The position numbers and the translations under genes were made by a program. From positions 124,001 to 188,000 of the forward strand of contig NZ_JAIWJF010000002.1 in NCBI RefSeq assembly GCF_021654115.1: a stretch of 64,000 nucleotides of DNA, given 5' to 3'. Origin of the DNA: Furfurilactobacillus milii. Its GTDB lineage: Bacteria > Bacillota > Bacilli > Lactobacillales > Lactobacillaceae. The notes below the pieces were generated by a model. It was not told the DNA's origin. It was given only the letters and a program-made list of their open reading frames with translations, and ran no database searches. Positions 53,629 to 63,746 of this stretch are shown piece by piece (position 1 is the first letter of the stretch; every line of letters begins with the position of its first letter).

Positions 53629-54621
53629 ATGTCAATTTTAGTTGCCGGTGGTGCCGGTTACGTCGGTTCACACATGGTGGACCGTTTAATTGAAAAGGGT
53701 TACGACGTGGTTGTTGTAGACAATTTGTCTACTGGTCATCGCGCTGCTATTAATGAAAAGGCGCGCTTTTATCAAGGCGATACCCGTGACCGCGAGTTTC
53801 TGACCAGCGTTTTCGAAAAAGAAAACATTGATGGTGTTATCCACATGGACGCATTTTCCATTGTGCCAGAATCCATGAAAGATCCATTGAAGTACTTTGA
53901 CAACAATGTTTATGGCATGATTACGTTGTTGGAAGTGATGCATGAACAGGGTTGCAAACGGATGATTTTCTCATCAACTGCTGCTACATATGGTGTTCCT
54001 GAACGGATTCCGATTCATGAAGACGATCAGAAAAAGCCAATCAACCCTTATGGTGAAAGTAAGCTGATTATGGAACACATGATTCATTGGTGTGACGTTG
54101 CTTACGGTATTAAATGGGTTGCACTTCGTTACTTTAATGCGGCTGGTGCTAAGGCTGATGGTTCCATCGGTGAAGATCACCACCCAGAAACACATTTAAT
54201 TCCAATTATTTTGCAAACGGCACTTGGTGAACGTGACCATATTGATATGTACGGTGACGATTACGATACACCAGATGGCACTAATGTGCGTGACTATGTT
54301 CATATTCTGGACTTAGCTGATGCTCATATTTTGGCATTGAAATACTTGGACGAAGGCAATGAGAGTCGTGCGTTTAACTTGGGCTCATCCACTGGCTTTT
54401 CTGTTAAACAGATGGTTGAAGCAGCTCGTGAAGTGACCGGTAAAGAAATTCCGGCCAAGATTGCACCACGGCGCCCCGGAGATCCTGATTCATTAGTCGC
54501 TGAATCGGAAGATGCCCGTAATATCCTTGGATGGAAGCCGCAATATGATGATGTTCATGACATTATTAAGACTGCATGGGCTTGGACACAAAGTCATCCA
54601 AACGGTTATGAAGATCGTTAG
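53629..54621 (+). CDS. galE: UDP-glucose 4-epimerase
   Basis: A 330-residue NAD-dependent short-chain reductase interconverting UDP-glucose and UDP-galactose. It has the Rossmann [10 protein letters not shown] (about 7-16), SSTAATYG with catalytic Ser/Thr, and the catalytic YGESK (about 143-147). GGAGG precedes ATG 53629. Monocistronic. It could link galactose from LacLM to wall polysaccharide or glycolysis, although no galK or galT is in this window. Confidence 0.93.
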
Positions 54622-54654
54622 TCTGCTTTGATTTATTGTTAACTTGATTTACGT

Positions 54655-54687
54655 AAAAAAACTTCGTTTGCGCAACGAAGTTTTTTT
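54655..54687 (+). terminator. Terminator of galE
   Basis: AAAAAAACTTCGTT-tgcgc-AACGAAGTTTTTTT. Confidence 0.92.
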
Positions 54688-54901
54688 CGTGGTTATCAAA
54701 AAAATAGTAAAGTGCTTAAGCGCATAGAAACACATGAGCTGTGCCTTACTAGTCCTCGATTTAAGGCATTTTAAGAGACGCACAGGTAACGGGCTAATGT
54801 TTGTGAAAAGACTATGACATATTGGGAAGTTCACGCGCCCATGTTAGATGTGTTAATATTATTGCTGTCTATAGAACACTGAACGGAAAGTCAGGATTTA
54901 C

Positions 54902-55624
54902 ATGAAGGTTCTCGCGTTAGATACATCAAACCAGCCAATGAGTGTTGCACTATTGGTTGATCAAAAAGTTATTGCTAAAAAAACAACTGCCACGCAATTG
55001 GACCATAGCGTTCAACTGATGCCGACAATTACTGAATTGATGGCAGACCAGCAGTGGCAACCGGAGGACTTAGATCGCTTGGTCGTTGCCCAGGGCCCTG
55101 GTTCTTATACTGGATTACGGATTGCTGTGACAACAGCGAAGACACTGGCGGCTACACTTCACATTCAGTTGGTTGGGGTGTCGAGTTTAGCTGTGTTGGC
55201 AGGCAGTGTTCAAACGGAAGGAACGTTTGTCAGTCCTATTTTTGATGCACGCAACACGCAGTTATATGCTGGTTTGTATCAAATTAAAAACGGCCAGCCT
55301 GTCCTTGTTATCGCGGACCAACACACCAACATCCCGGATTGGACCGCGCAATTGAATGCGGCCGGTCATCCCGTAACGTTAATTGGCGAATTGACGCGTT
55401 ATCATGATGCTTTAGCAGATGCACTTAATGTTCCGGCGACATTTACTGAAGGCGACGCTAACCTACCTGATGCTGGCGTGCTAGGAAAATTAGGTATGCC
55501 GCTTAAAGCTATTGATGATATTGATTCTTTCGTGCCCCAATACTTACGTCTGTCGCCTGCTGAAGCTCAGTGGGCAGCAGCGCATCCAGGAGAAGACCAC
55601 AAAAATTATGTTGAAGAAGTATAA
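54902..55624 (+). CDS. tsaB: tRNA t6A synthesis protein TsaB
   Basis: A 240-residue ASKHA-fold partner of TsaD in threonylcarbamoyladenosine formation at tRNA position 37. It begins MKVLALDTSNQPMSVALL and has the hallmark VVAQGPGSYTGLRIAVTTAKTLA (about 62-84). The ATG directly follows GTCAGGATTTAC. rimI overlaps its end by 17 nt. Confidence 0.95.
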   Translation: MKVLALDTSNQPMSVALLVDQKVIAKKTTATQLDHSVQLMPTITELMADQQWQPEDLDRLVVAQGPGSYTGLRIAVTTAKTLAATLHIQLVGVSSLAVLAGSVQTEGTFVSPIFDARNTQLYAGLYQIKNGQPVLVIADQHTNIPDWTAQLNAAGHPVTLIGELTRYHDALADALNVPATFTEGDANLPDAGVLGKLGMPLKAIDDIDSFVPQYLRLSPAEAQWAAAHPGEDHKNYVEEV

Positions 55625-56216
55625 GCAGGTTTTTCAAAAATGGTATCGGCGCCACTTTGCCAGTGAGGTTCGGCAACAGCAGGCCGAGGATCTGGACATC
55701 AAGAATCATCGGTTGATGATTCGCGATACCCAGTACTTTTTGGGTCGGGCACAGTTTCCAGATGTTCCAGAAATTGTGAGCGTTGAACGAGCAGTTTATG
55801 ACGGCAAGACCCCTTGGGATGCACAGGCGTTTGCCAACGAACTTAAACGAAAACAGGATCGGCTATACTTGGTAATTCGTAAAAATGATCAGTTGATTGC
55901 CTTTGCTGGATGTTCGTTTGATATCCAGCGGAAGGATGCCCACATCACAAATATCGCTGTATTACCAGATTGGCAGGGTGATGGTCTTGGTGAATTCTTA
56001 ATGCGTGCCTTGATTCGAAAGGCACGGCATATGGGAATGCGACAGGTTACCTTGGAAGTTCGAATCAGTAACAAACGGGCACAAAACTTGTATCACAAGC
56101 TTGGTTTCCGTCAAACGGGGATTAAGCGTGGTTATTACTTTGGCGATCACGAGGATGCCGTTGACATGATGGTTCCCTTAATTAAGGCCCCGACAAGTGA
56201 GTCAAGCCATGAATAA
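55608..56216 (+). CDS. rimI: Ribosomal-protein-alanine N-acetyltransferase RimI
   Basis: A 202-residue GNAT enzyme with about 45 extra N-terminal residues ahead of the fold. The acetyl-CoA site reads ITNIAVLPDWQGDGLGEFLMRALI (QGxGLG form) and is followed by VTLEVRISNKRAQNLYHKLGF, typical of RimI. The start ATG 55608 lies inside tsaB. It acetylates the N-terminus of ribosomal protein S18 in E. coli; the substrate here is inferred. Confidence 0.88.
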   Translation: MLKKYKQVFQKWYRRHFASEVRQQQAEDLDIKNHRLMIRDTQYFLGRAQFPDVPEIVSVERAVYDGKTPWDAQAFANELKRKQDRLYLVIRKNDQLIAFAGCSFDIQRKDAHITNIAVLPDWQGDGLGEFLMRALIRKARHMGMRQVTLEVRISNKRAQNLYHKLGFRQTGIKRGYYFGDHEDAVDMMVPLIKAPTSESSHE

Positions 56217-56670
56217 TCAAGTTATCTGTGAACCGTTTCATCCGCAAAGTATGCAACGTGGGGCGGCCTTGATTGAAGCATTGGGTGAAGCTGCATATCC
56301 GACCGGCGCGCCGTGGTCGGAACCAGTAATTGAAGAGAACATGCAGGCACCAACCAGTGTGTACTGGCTAGTTCGAGTAGCAGGTCAGCCCGTGGGCTTT
56401 CTTAGCGGAACCAAAGTCATTGATCAGTTAGAACTGACTAATTTGGGTATCGTAGGATCATGGCAAGGTCATGGACTTGGTAAGCAATTATTGACGACTT
56501 GGTTGAAGCGATATGAAGCGGGGACAGTGGTAACCTTAGAAGTTCGGGTTCATAACGAGGCTGCTTTGGGGTTGTATGAGAGCCTCGACTTTCATAAACT
56601 GATGCGCCGTCCTGACTATTACGACCGTCCCGTCGAAGATGCCTGGATTATGCAAAAAAAGATAGAGTGA
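56209..56670 (+). CDS. Second RimI-like GNAT acetyltransferase
   Basis: A 153-residue GNAT protein overlapping rimI by eight bases. The acetyl-CoA loop is SWQGHGLGKQLLTTWL and the C-terminal VTLEVRVHNEAALGLYESLDF repeats the RimI signature, so it is a paralogue of the preceding gene. Its stop codon lies inside the first seven bases of the family B tandem array upstream of tsaD. Confidence 0.85.
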   Translation: MNNQVICEPFHPQSMQRGAALIEALGEAAYPTGAPWSEPVIEENMQAPTSVYWLVRVAGQPVGFLSGTKVIDQLELTNLGIVGSWQGHGLGKQLLTTWLKRYEAGTVVTLEVRVHNEAALGLYESLDFHKLMRRPDYYDRPVEDAWIMQKKIE

Positions 56671-56793
56671 TGCCGAAGCTCGGGAAGGTCCGAGCAACAA
56701 CGTAAAGGTGGCAGCGTGCAAGCGCACTTTGCTTGTAGGATGACAGCTTTGGGTTGTGCACAGGGCCTTGAGCGACAGGTGCACGTTTTAGAA
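56665..56793 (+). repeat. Family B structured element, tsaD tandem unit 1
   Basis: A 129-nt unit that starts GAGTGATGCCGAA (the TGA is the GNAT stop) and contains H1 GCTCGG-gaaggt-CCGAGC, then CAACAAC, a variable region with GTGC-aag-GCAC, then CTTTGGGTTGTGCACAGG and the self-complementary GTGCAC pair, ending CGTTTTAGAA. It shares order and blocks with copies at 10496-10620 and 40750-40876. Confidence 0.83.
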
Positions 56794-56917
56794 GAGTGAT
56801 GCCTAACTTCGGTTGAATCCGAGCAATAAGAAACAACACGGGGTATTCGGCGGCTTTCCGAATGCTTTGGGTTGTAGCTTATGCACAGGATTCAGAAGTT
56901 GGGTGCACGTTTTAGAA
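56794..56917 (+). repeat. Family B structured element, tsaD tandem unit 2
   Basis: The second unit (124 nt) repeats the frame GAGTGATGCC ... CCGAGCAA ... TGCTTTGGGTTGT ... GCACAGG ... GGTGCACGTTTTAGAA but differs inside: the variable hairpin is ATTCGG-cggcttt-CCGAAT and H1 is TTCGG-ttgaat-CCGA. Its H1 loop TTGAATCC is shared with the nrd copy, not with unit 1. Confidence 0.83.
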
Positions 56918-56950
56918 GAGTGATGCCGAAGCTCGGGAAGGTCCGAGCTC
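56918..56950 (+). repeat. Family B partial third unit at the tsaD ribosome site
   Basis: GAGTGATGCCGAAGC plus H1 (CTCGGgaaggtCCGAG) is identical to the start of unit 1 for about 31 bases, then stops at CTC followed by AAAAGGAG, the tsaD ribosome site. The H1 hairpin therefore lies directly against the ribosome site. Confidence 0.8.
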
Positions 56951-56964
56951 AAAAGGAGAAAACA

Positions 56965-58005
56965 GTGACAGAATCACGTGAATTGATTTTAGCCTTTGAA
57001 ACTAGTTGTGATGAAACAAGTGTTGCTGTTGTGGAGAACGGGGAGCACATCTTAAGTAACTTTGTCGCAACGCAGATTAAGAGTCATCAACGATTTGGTG
57101 GTGTCGTGCCGGAAGTGGCCAGTCGCCATCATATCGAGGAAATTACCATTGGCATTCGCAAAGCATTGACTGAAGCGGATGTAACGCCTGAAGAATTAAC
57201 GGCCGTTGCCGTTACTTACGGACCAGGTTTAGTCGGATCGTTGCTAATTGGTGTGACTGCTGCTAAGACGTTTGCCTTCGCCCATCATTTGCCGTTGGTG
57301 CCCGTTAACCATATGGCGGGTCACATCTATGCGGCCCGTTACGTCGAACCTTTGACGTTCCCATCGCTTGGGTTATTAGTGTCGGGCGGTCATACGCAGA
57401 TCGTCTTGATGAAGGCAGCTGGGGAATTCGAAATTATTGGAGACACCCGCGATGATGCCGCCGGGGAAGCCTTTGATAAAGTGGGCCGCGTGCTGGGTAT
57501 TCCCTATCCTGCGGGTAAGGAAATTGATCGGCTAGCACACGAAGGCCACGATACGTTTAATTTTCCACGGGCGATGATCCATGAAGCTAACTATGATTTT
57601 AGCTTCAGTGGCCTTAAGAGTGCGTTTATTAACACGGTGCATAATGCTGACCAGCGTGGCGAACAGCTAGATCGTGCAGACCTAGCTGCAAGCTTTCAGG
57701 CCAGCGTGGTGGACGTTTTGGTCACCAAAGTATTATCTGCTCTGGAACGGTACCAAGTTAAACAGCTTGTGTTGGCTGGCGGCGTTGCGGCCAATCACGG
57801 TCTTCGTGACGCTTTGAAGGTTAAGATGGCACGTTTTGCACCACAAACGAAGCTTGTCGCTGCGCCACTGGCATTATGTGGTGATAATGCGGCAATGATT
57901 GGTGCAGCTGCGCATATTGCTTATGCTAAGGGTGATCGTGCTGATATGAGCCTCAATGCAGACCCAAGCTTGGAATTTCCTTGGTTAACTGGCGTTGAAG
58001 CCTAA
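56965..58005 (+). CDS. tsaD: tRNA t6A transferase TsaD
   Basis: A 346-residue ASKHA metalloenzyme that transfers threonylcarbamoyl to A37 of ANN-decoding tRNAs. Segments: [13 protein letters not shown] (phosphate loop), [10 protein letters not shown] (HxxxH iron ligands), [12 protein letters not shown] and the late SGLKSAF and [12 protein letters not shown]. The start is GTG 56965 with AAAAGGAG eight bases before; the in-frame ATG at 56881 lies within repeat unit 2. Confidence 0.96.
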   Translation: MTESRELILAFETSCDETSVAVVENGEHILSNFVATQIKSHQRFGGVVPEVASRHHIEEITIGIRKALTEADVTPEELTAVAVTYGPGLVGSLLIGVTAAKTFAFAHHLPLVPVNHMAGHIYAARYVEPLTFPSLGLLVSGGHTQIVLMKAAGEFEIIGDTRDDAAGEAFDKVGRVLGIPYPAGKEIDRLAHEGHDTFNFPRAMIHEANYDFSFSGLKSAFINTVHNADQRGEQLDRADLAASFQASVVDVLVTKVLSALERYQVKQLVLAGGVAANHGLRDALKVKMARFAPQTKLVAAPLALCGDNAAMIGAAAHIAYAKGDRADMSLNADPSLEFPWLTGVEA

Positions 58006-58027
58006 AATGAAAATATAGTTACAACTG

Positions 58028-58083
58028 AAAAAGGGATCACATCAATGCGGCAACTGGCCGGCTAGATGTGATCCCTTTTTCAA
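58028..58083. terminator. Bidirectional terminator between tsaD and the ABC-F gene
   Basis: AAAAAGGGATCACATC and GATGTGATCCCTTTTT form a perfect stem with a 24-base loop between convergent genes. Confidence 0.92.
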
Positions 58084-58096
58084 TTGTCTGTTTACA

Positions 58097-60055
58097 TCAC
58101 TGTAGGTGGTGATCATTATTATAGGCTTCCAATGCTTCCCCAGCTGCTGCCCACTTTTCTGACAGACTGTCACTTTGGGCATCCAGGTCGTCCAACTGAT
58201 GTTGAAGGTCCGTTAACTTACCGATGTCACTGGCGTTTTCAGGCGCCTGCATGGCCTCAGTTATTGTCTGGCTTTGTTGGTCAAGATCATCAATTTGTGT
58301 TTCCAACTCATCGACAGCGCGTTGCAACTTTCTTTGCTCACGTTGTTCAGCTTTATTAACAGCATAATTTGATACACTGGCGGTTGCCGAATTATCAGAC
58401 TCAGTCTCAGGATGCTCGGCATCAGCCGCGGCTGACCGCTTAGCGAGTTCGGCCTGATAATCATCGTAATCACCTTCAAACCACTGCGTCCCCGAGGCAG
58501 ACAATTCAACGATTTCTGTGGCGACCTGGTTGATGAAATAACGGTCATGAGAAACGAATAAAACAGTCCCCATGAAATTGTTAAGTGCTTCTTCCAGTAC
58601 TTCTCGCGAATCGATATCTAAATGGTTCGTCGGCTCGTCAAGAATTAAAAAGTTGTCATGATCAAGTGACAATTTAGTGAGTGACAAACGGGCACGCTCG
58701 CCACCGCTTAAATTATGAACGGGCTTCGCAACGTCATCACCAGTAAAGAGAAAACTGCCGAGTAGGGTGCGCACATCCCGTTCAGGCATGGTAGGATGCT
58801 CGTCCCACACTTCGTTTAAAACGGTTTTCTCATCGTGCAGCACGGCTTGTTCCTGATCGTAGTAGCCAATAGTGACGCTGCCACCAATCTTAACGGTGCC
58901 CGCCAACAAGGGAAGCTGATGCAGAATTGATTTTAGCAGGGTCGATTTGCCAACTCCGTTTGGCCCGATAATGCCCACAACATGTTGTTTGACAACGTGA
59001 AAGTTTACGTTAGTTGCCAGTGGATGATCGGACTCATAGCCAATGCTGACATTGTCGACATTGAGGACTTCCTTGCCACTTTCGCTATCAAGTGTGAAAC
59101 GGATCCGGATGGATTGATCATCATCTTTAGGCGCTTCCAAACGGTCCATTTTCTCCAATTGCTTGCGCCGTGACTGCGCCCGTTTGGTGGTGGAGGCCCG
59201 AACAATGTTGCGATTGACGAAATCTTCAAGCGCATTGATTTGTGTTTGTTGTTTTTCAAACGCCCGTTGTTCGGTTTTGATTCGTTCGGCCTTTTGGGTT
59301 AAGTAGGCAGAGTAATTGCCATGGTAGTGAGTCAAAGTGTGCTGATTCATGTCAAACACATCCTGCACCACGTGATCGAGAAAGTAACGGTCATGTGAAA
59401 CAATCAAGACTGCACCAGGATAACCTTTCAAGTAGTCTTCCAACCATGACAACGTTTCAATATCCAGATGGTTAGTAGGCTCGTCCAAAATAAGTAAGTC
59501 GGGCTGTTGCAGCAAGTACTTTGCGAGTGCGAGCTGTGTTTTTTGACCACCTGAAAAGCTCATGACATTGCGTTGGAAAGTGGATTCATCAAAATGAAAA
59601 GCGTGTAAAACACCACGAATTGAAGCCTGGTAGCCGTACCCGTTGTTTGCCTCAAAATCGTGTTGTGTTTGGTCGTAAGCGTTTAGCAAACGTTTGTAAG
59701 TGTCACTTTGATGATCAGCAGCGGGATTGGCAATTTGCTGTTCCAATTCGCGCAGTTGTCGTTCTTGTTGCTGCTGGGTAGCAAAAACCGTCAGCATTTC
59801 ATCCCAAACAGTGTTGTCTGAATCGAGCCCAGCATCTTGTGGCAAATACCCGATGGTCATGCCCTTGGCAACTGATACTGTGCCTTCATCGGGATCATTA
59901 ATCCCAGCGATAATTTTAAGCAAGGTGGACTTGCCGGCACCATTGCGACCAACCAGCCCTACACGGCCGTGGTCTTCAATTGTCATCGAAACGTGTTCAA
60001 ACAGGGTGTCTGCGCCAAAACGGCGAGCGACCTGTTGAACCTGAAGAACTAACAT
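58097..60055 (-). CDS. ABC-F family ATPase (ribosome-associated)
   Basis: A 652-residue soluble protein with two ABC domains: Walker A GRNGAGKST (about 36-44) and GPNGVGKST (about 345-353), signatures SGGQKTQLALAK and SGGERARLSLTK, and the linker typical of ABC-F between them. The C-terminal ~100 residues form a coiled coil (VDELETQIDDLDQQSQTI). No membrane domain. YdiF/YfmR-like members act on the ribosomal E-site and rescue stalled translation; antibiotic protection cannot be inferred. AAGGAG precedes ATG at 60055. Confidence 0.9.
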   Translation of the reverse strand: MLVLQVQQVARRFGADTLFEHVSMTIEDHGRVGLVGRNGAGKSTLLKIIAGINDPDEGTVSVAKGMTIGYLPQDAGLDSDNTVWDEMLTVFATQQQQERQLRELEQQIANPAADHQSDTYKRLLNAYDQTQHDFEANNGYGYQASIRGVLHAFHFDESTFQRNVMSFSGGQKTQLALAKYLLQQPDLLILDEPTNHLDIETLSWLEDYLKGYPGAVLIVSHDRYFLDHVVQDVFDMNQHTLTHYHGNYSAYLTQKAERIKTEQRAFEKQQTQINALEDFVNRNIVRASTTKRAQSRRKQLEKMDRLEAPKDDDQSIRIRFTLDSESGKEVLNVDNVSIGYESDHPLATNVNFHVVKQHVVGIIGPNGVGKSTLLKSILHQLPLLAGTVKIGGSVTIGYYDQEQAVLHDEKTVLNEVWDEHPTMPERDVRTLLGSFLFTGDDVAKPVHNLSGGERARLSLTKLSLDHDNFLILDEPTNHLDIDSREVLEEALNNFMGTVLFVSHDRYFINQVATEIVELSASGTQWFEGDYDDYQAELAKRSAAADAEHPETESDNSATASVSNYAVNKAEQREQRKLQRAVDELETQIDDLDQQSQTITEAMQAPENASDIGKLTDLQHQLDDLDAQSDSLSEKWAAAGEALEAYNNDHHLQ

Positions 60056-60281
60056 ATGCGTACTCCTTCATCTGGATTAGTTAATGACTATTCTAGCATG
60101 TTCAGCGCGGTGACACTATGTTGGGCTGTCAGTCCACGAAAAACGTTTGGAATGTTCAAAATAGGGGCAGATTGTGAAGAGCAACATTTTTGCCGTTGTG
60201 ATTAAGCTAACAAGGCCGCCTGTTTTACCTTTTTTGAAACAGGTATAAAGACTTGTATATTTGCTAGTTTTACCCCGGCAT

Positions 60282-60394
60282 TTTACGAAATGCCCTTATC
60301 AGTTTGTGAAATGCCCGAAGGCTGGTATGAAATATGCTTCACAATAACCGTCCTTATGCTATAATTTACGTATAGTTTATTTTCACAAACAAAT
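60282..60394 (+). promoter_or_regulatory. rex promoter with Rex-like half-sites and direct repeats
   Basis: -35 TTCACA (60338-60343), 16-bp spacer, -10 TATAAT (60360-60365). TTCACAA, a Rex half-site, forms the -35 and is preceded by TATGAAATATGC as a degenerate left half; further half-sites are TTTGTGAAATG (60303-60313) and TTTTCACAAAC (60380-60390). TTTACGAAATGCCC and TTTGTGAAATGCCC (60282, 60303) form a direct repeat 21 bp apart. Autoregulation by Rex in response to NADH/NAD is likely. Confidence 0.65.
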
Positions 60395-60419
60395 GTAGGA
60401 TTAAAAGGAGTGAACCGCT

Positions 60420-61082
60420 GTGGCTGAACAACGAATTCCACGCGCGACAGCAAAAAGGCTGCCGATTTATTACCGTTACTTAAATATTTTACTGGATGCG
60501 GATAAAACGCGCGTTTCGTCCACTGAGCTGTCTGAGGCTGTTAAAGTCGATTCAGCGACGATTCGCCGTGATTTCTCTTACTTTGGCGCATTGGGCAAAC
60601 GTGGTTATGGGTACGATGTTCCTAAATTGATTGAATTCTTTAAAAAGATTCTCAATCAGGATCAACTGACTAATGTCGCATTGGTCGGGGTTGGTAATCT
60701 TGGGCATGCGTTGCTTAATTTTAATTTCCATCAGAACAGTAACGTTCGAATCAGTGCTGCTTTTGATGTTAATGACAATATCGTCAACACGGTTCAAAGT
60801 GGTGTCCCGATTTATCCGTTGTCAGAGATGGGTAAACAATTGCGTGATCAACAGATTGCCATTGCAATTATTACGGTGCCAGAAAACACGGCGCAAGAGG
60901 TCACTGATGAATTGGCAAAGGCCGATGTACGTGGAATCTTGAACTTTACGCCACGGCGGTTGTCTGTTCCCGATACGATTCGGGTTCAAAATGTTGATTT
61001 GACTAACGAACTCCAAACGTTAATCTATTTTATTGACAATTATGGCGAGTTGTTAGGCGGGAACGAAAAGTCTCAGGATTAA
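60420..61082 (+). CDS. rex: Redox-sensing transcriptional repressor Rex
   Basis: A 220-residue homodimer with an N-terminal winged helix ([23 protein letters not shown], about 42-64) and a Rossmann NAD(H) domain ([16 protein letters not shown], about 88-103). It represses fermentation and redox genes when NAD+ dominates. The start is GTG 60420 after AAAGGAG. Located upstream of groESL and between its own promoter and a terminator. Confidence 0.96.
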   Translation: MAEQRIPRATAKRLPIYYRYLNILLDADKTRVSSTELSEAVKVDSATIRRDFSYFGALGKRGYGYDVPKLIEFFKKILNQDQLTNVALVGVGNLGHALLNFNFHQNSNVRISAAFDVNDNIVNTVQSGVPIYPLSEMGKQLRDQQIAIAIITVPENTAQEVTDELAKADVRGILNFTPRRLSVPDTIRVQNVDLTNELQTLIYFIDNYGELLGGNEKSQD

Positions 61083-61105
61083 TTAGAAAACTGAATTACT
61101 GCTTC

Positions 61106-61172
61106 TTGAATAGGCGTTTGGGGTGTTGGTCAGACAAAAATGGTTTGACTGATTCTCCAAACGCCTTTTGTG
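61106..61172 (+). terminator. Terminator of rex
   Basis: AGGCGTTTGG pairs with CCAAACGCCT, with a second inner stem GGTCAGAC/GTTTGACT, followed by TTTTG. Confidence 0.8.
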
Positions 61173-61225
61173 ATGCGGTTTTTAAGACGGCTGACAAACT
61201 TTTTGACTAAGTTTGACCAAAACAC

Positions 61226-61292
61226 TTGCATTCATAAACAGGCATGGTTATCATAGAGCATGTTGTTAGCACTTAACGTGTAAGAGTGCTAA
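61226..61292 (+). promoter_or_regulatory. groESL promoter with CIRCE operator
   Basis: -35 TTGCAT (61226-61231), 17-bp spacer, -10 TATCAT (61249-61254). CIRCE follows at 61266-61292: TTAGCACTt, nine-base spacer, GAGTGCTAA, with one mismatch (T for C) in the left arm. HrcA binding there would repress groESL outside heat shock. A CIRCE alone, without a visible CtsR box (GGTCAAANANGGTCAAA), was seen. Confidence 0.93.
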
Positions 61293-61330
61293 AAGCATTT
61301 AATTTCAACGAAATTATTGGAGGGATTAAC

Positions 61331-61615
61331 GTGTTAAAACCATTAGGAGATCGCGTTATTTTACAAGCTGCTGAAGAAGAAGAACAAACTGTTGGCGGCA
61401 TTGTGCTTGCCAGCAACGCTCAAGAAAAGCCAACCACTGGGAAGGTTATCTCAGTTGGTGAAGGCCGCGTCTTAGACAATGGTACAAAGGTTGCACCATC
61501 TGTTAAGGAAGGCGACACCGTTATGTTTGATAAGTACGCCGGCACAGCAGTATCGTACGAGGGCAATGATTACCTCGTTCTCCATGAAAAAGACATTGTC
61601 GCAGTTGTGGACTAG
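61331..61615 (+). CDS. groES: Co-chaperonin GroES
   Basis: A 94-residue lid protein for GroEL. It begins [12 protein letters not shown] and contains the mobile loop [27 protein letters not shown]. The start is GTG 61331 with TTGGAGG upstream; an ATG at 61286 within CIRCE was rejected. groEL begins 70 bp downstream. Confidence 0.97.
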   Translation: MLKPLGDRVILQAAEEEEQTVGGIVLASNAQEKPTTGKVISVGEGRVLDNGTKVAPSVKEGDTVMFDKYAGTAVSYEGNDYLVLHEKDIVAVVD

Positions 61616-61637
61616 TTAAAGTTTACAGTGCTTTTGA

Positions 61638-63320
<1,683 letters not shown>

Positions 63321-63366
63321 CTTAATTGAACATCAATGCTGTTTGTTAACTGTTAACAGCAGACTT

Positions 63367-63417
63367 AAAAGTCAGAACCTACGCGATACTGCCGTAGATT
63401 CTGACTTTTTGTTTTGC
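63367..63417 (+). terminator. Terminator of groESL
   Basis: AAAAGTCAGAACCTACG pairs with CGTAGATTCTGACTTTTT (one mismatch) around a nine-base loop. Confidence 0.9.
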
Positions 63418-63444
63418 AGCAAATATTAACGATGACTGCTGTTG

Positions 63445-63634
63445 CACTGGCGTTGCGTCAGCCAAAGACGCCATTTCATGGGATCGGTCTCAGCCCCGCA
63501 AAGACCGCGTGTCTTTAACCTCGACTTGGAACCGAAGTGCACGTTTCCAATCTCGTCCGACAATTCTAAGTGGCATAAATCTCGCCACTAAGTATTGTTA
63601 TCACGAAACTCTGCCTTTGACTGACTCCACTAAC
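63445..63634 (-). repeat. Family A structured element, single copy
   Basis: On the minus strand P1 pairs GTCAGTCAAAGGC (plus 63613-63625) with GTCTTTGGCTGAC (63457-63469). P1b pairs TTTCGTG with CATGAAA. P2 pairs ACAATACTTAGTGGC with GCCACTTAGAATTGT with the T·T mismatch and one A·A. P3 pairs TTGGAA with TTCCAA, P4 CGC with GCG. CGAGGTTAAAGAC and the GGA/TCC closing pairing are retained. It resembles the right-hand copies of the pairs more than the left ones and has no inverted partner nearby. Confidence 0.82.
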
Positions 63635-63746
63635 ATCAGCAAGTGATTCGCACATTTAGACGTCGCATGTTGAAATCGATAAACAAACGTAAATGACATC
63701 AACTGTAATACTGAATATTGCAGCGGTGATTGAAGCATTGATGATG

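Noticed and set aside
56777-56798. CRISPR-like repeat (GTTTTAGA) upstream of tsaD
   Set aside because: The repeats are ~125-nt structured units without unique spacers of regular size, and no cas gene is present.
56881-56964. N-terminal extension of TsaD from ATG 56881
   Set aside because: The extension would be encoded by family B repeat sequence, lacks a ribosome site and is absent from the family; GTG 56965 gives the normal start.
61286-61330. Longer GroES start inside CIRCE
   Set aside because: The 15 extra residues lack a ribosome site and would overlap the HrcA operator; GTG 61331 has a strong GGAGG.
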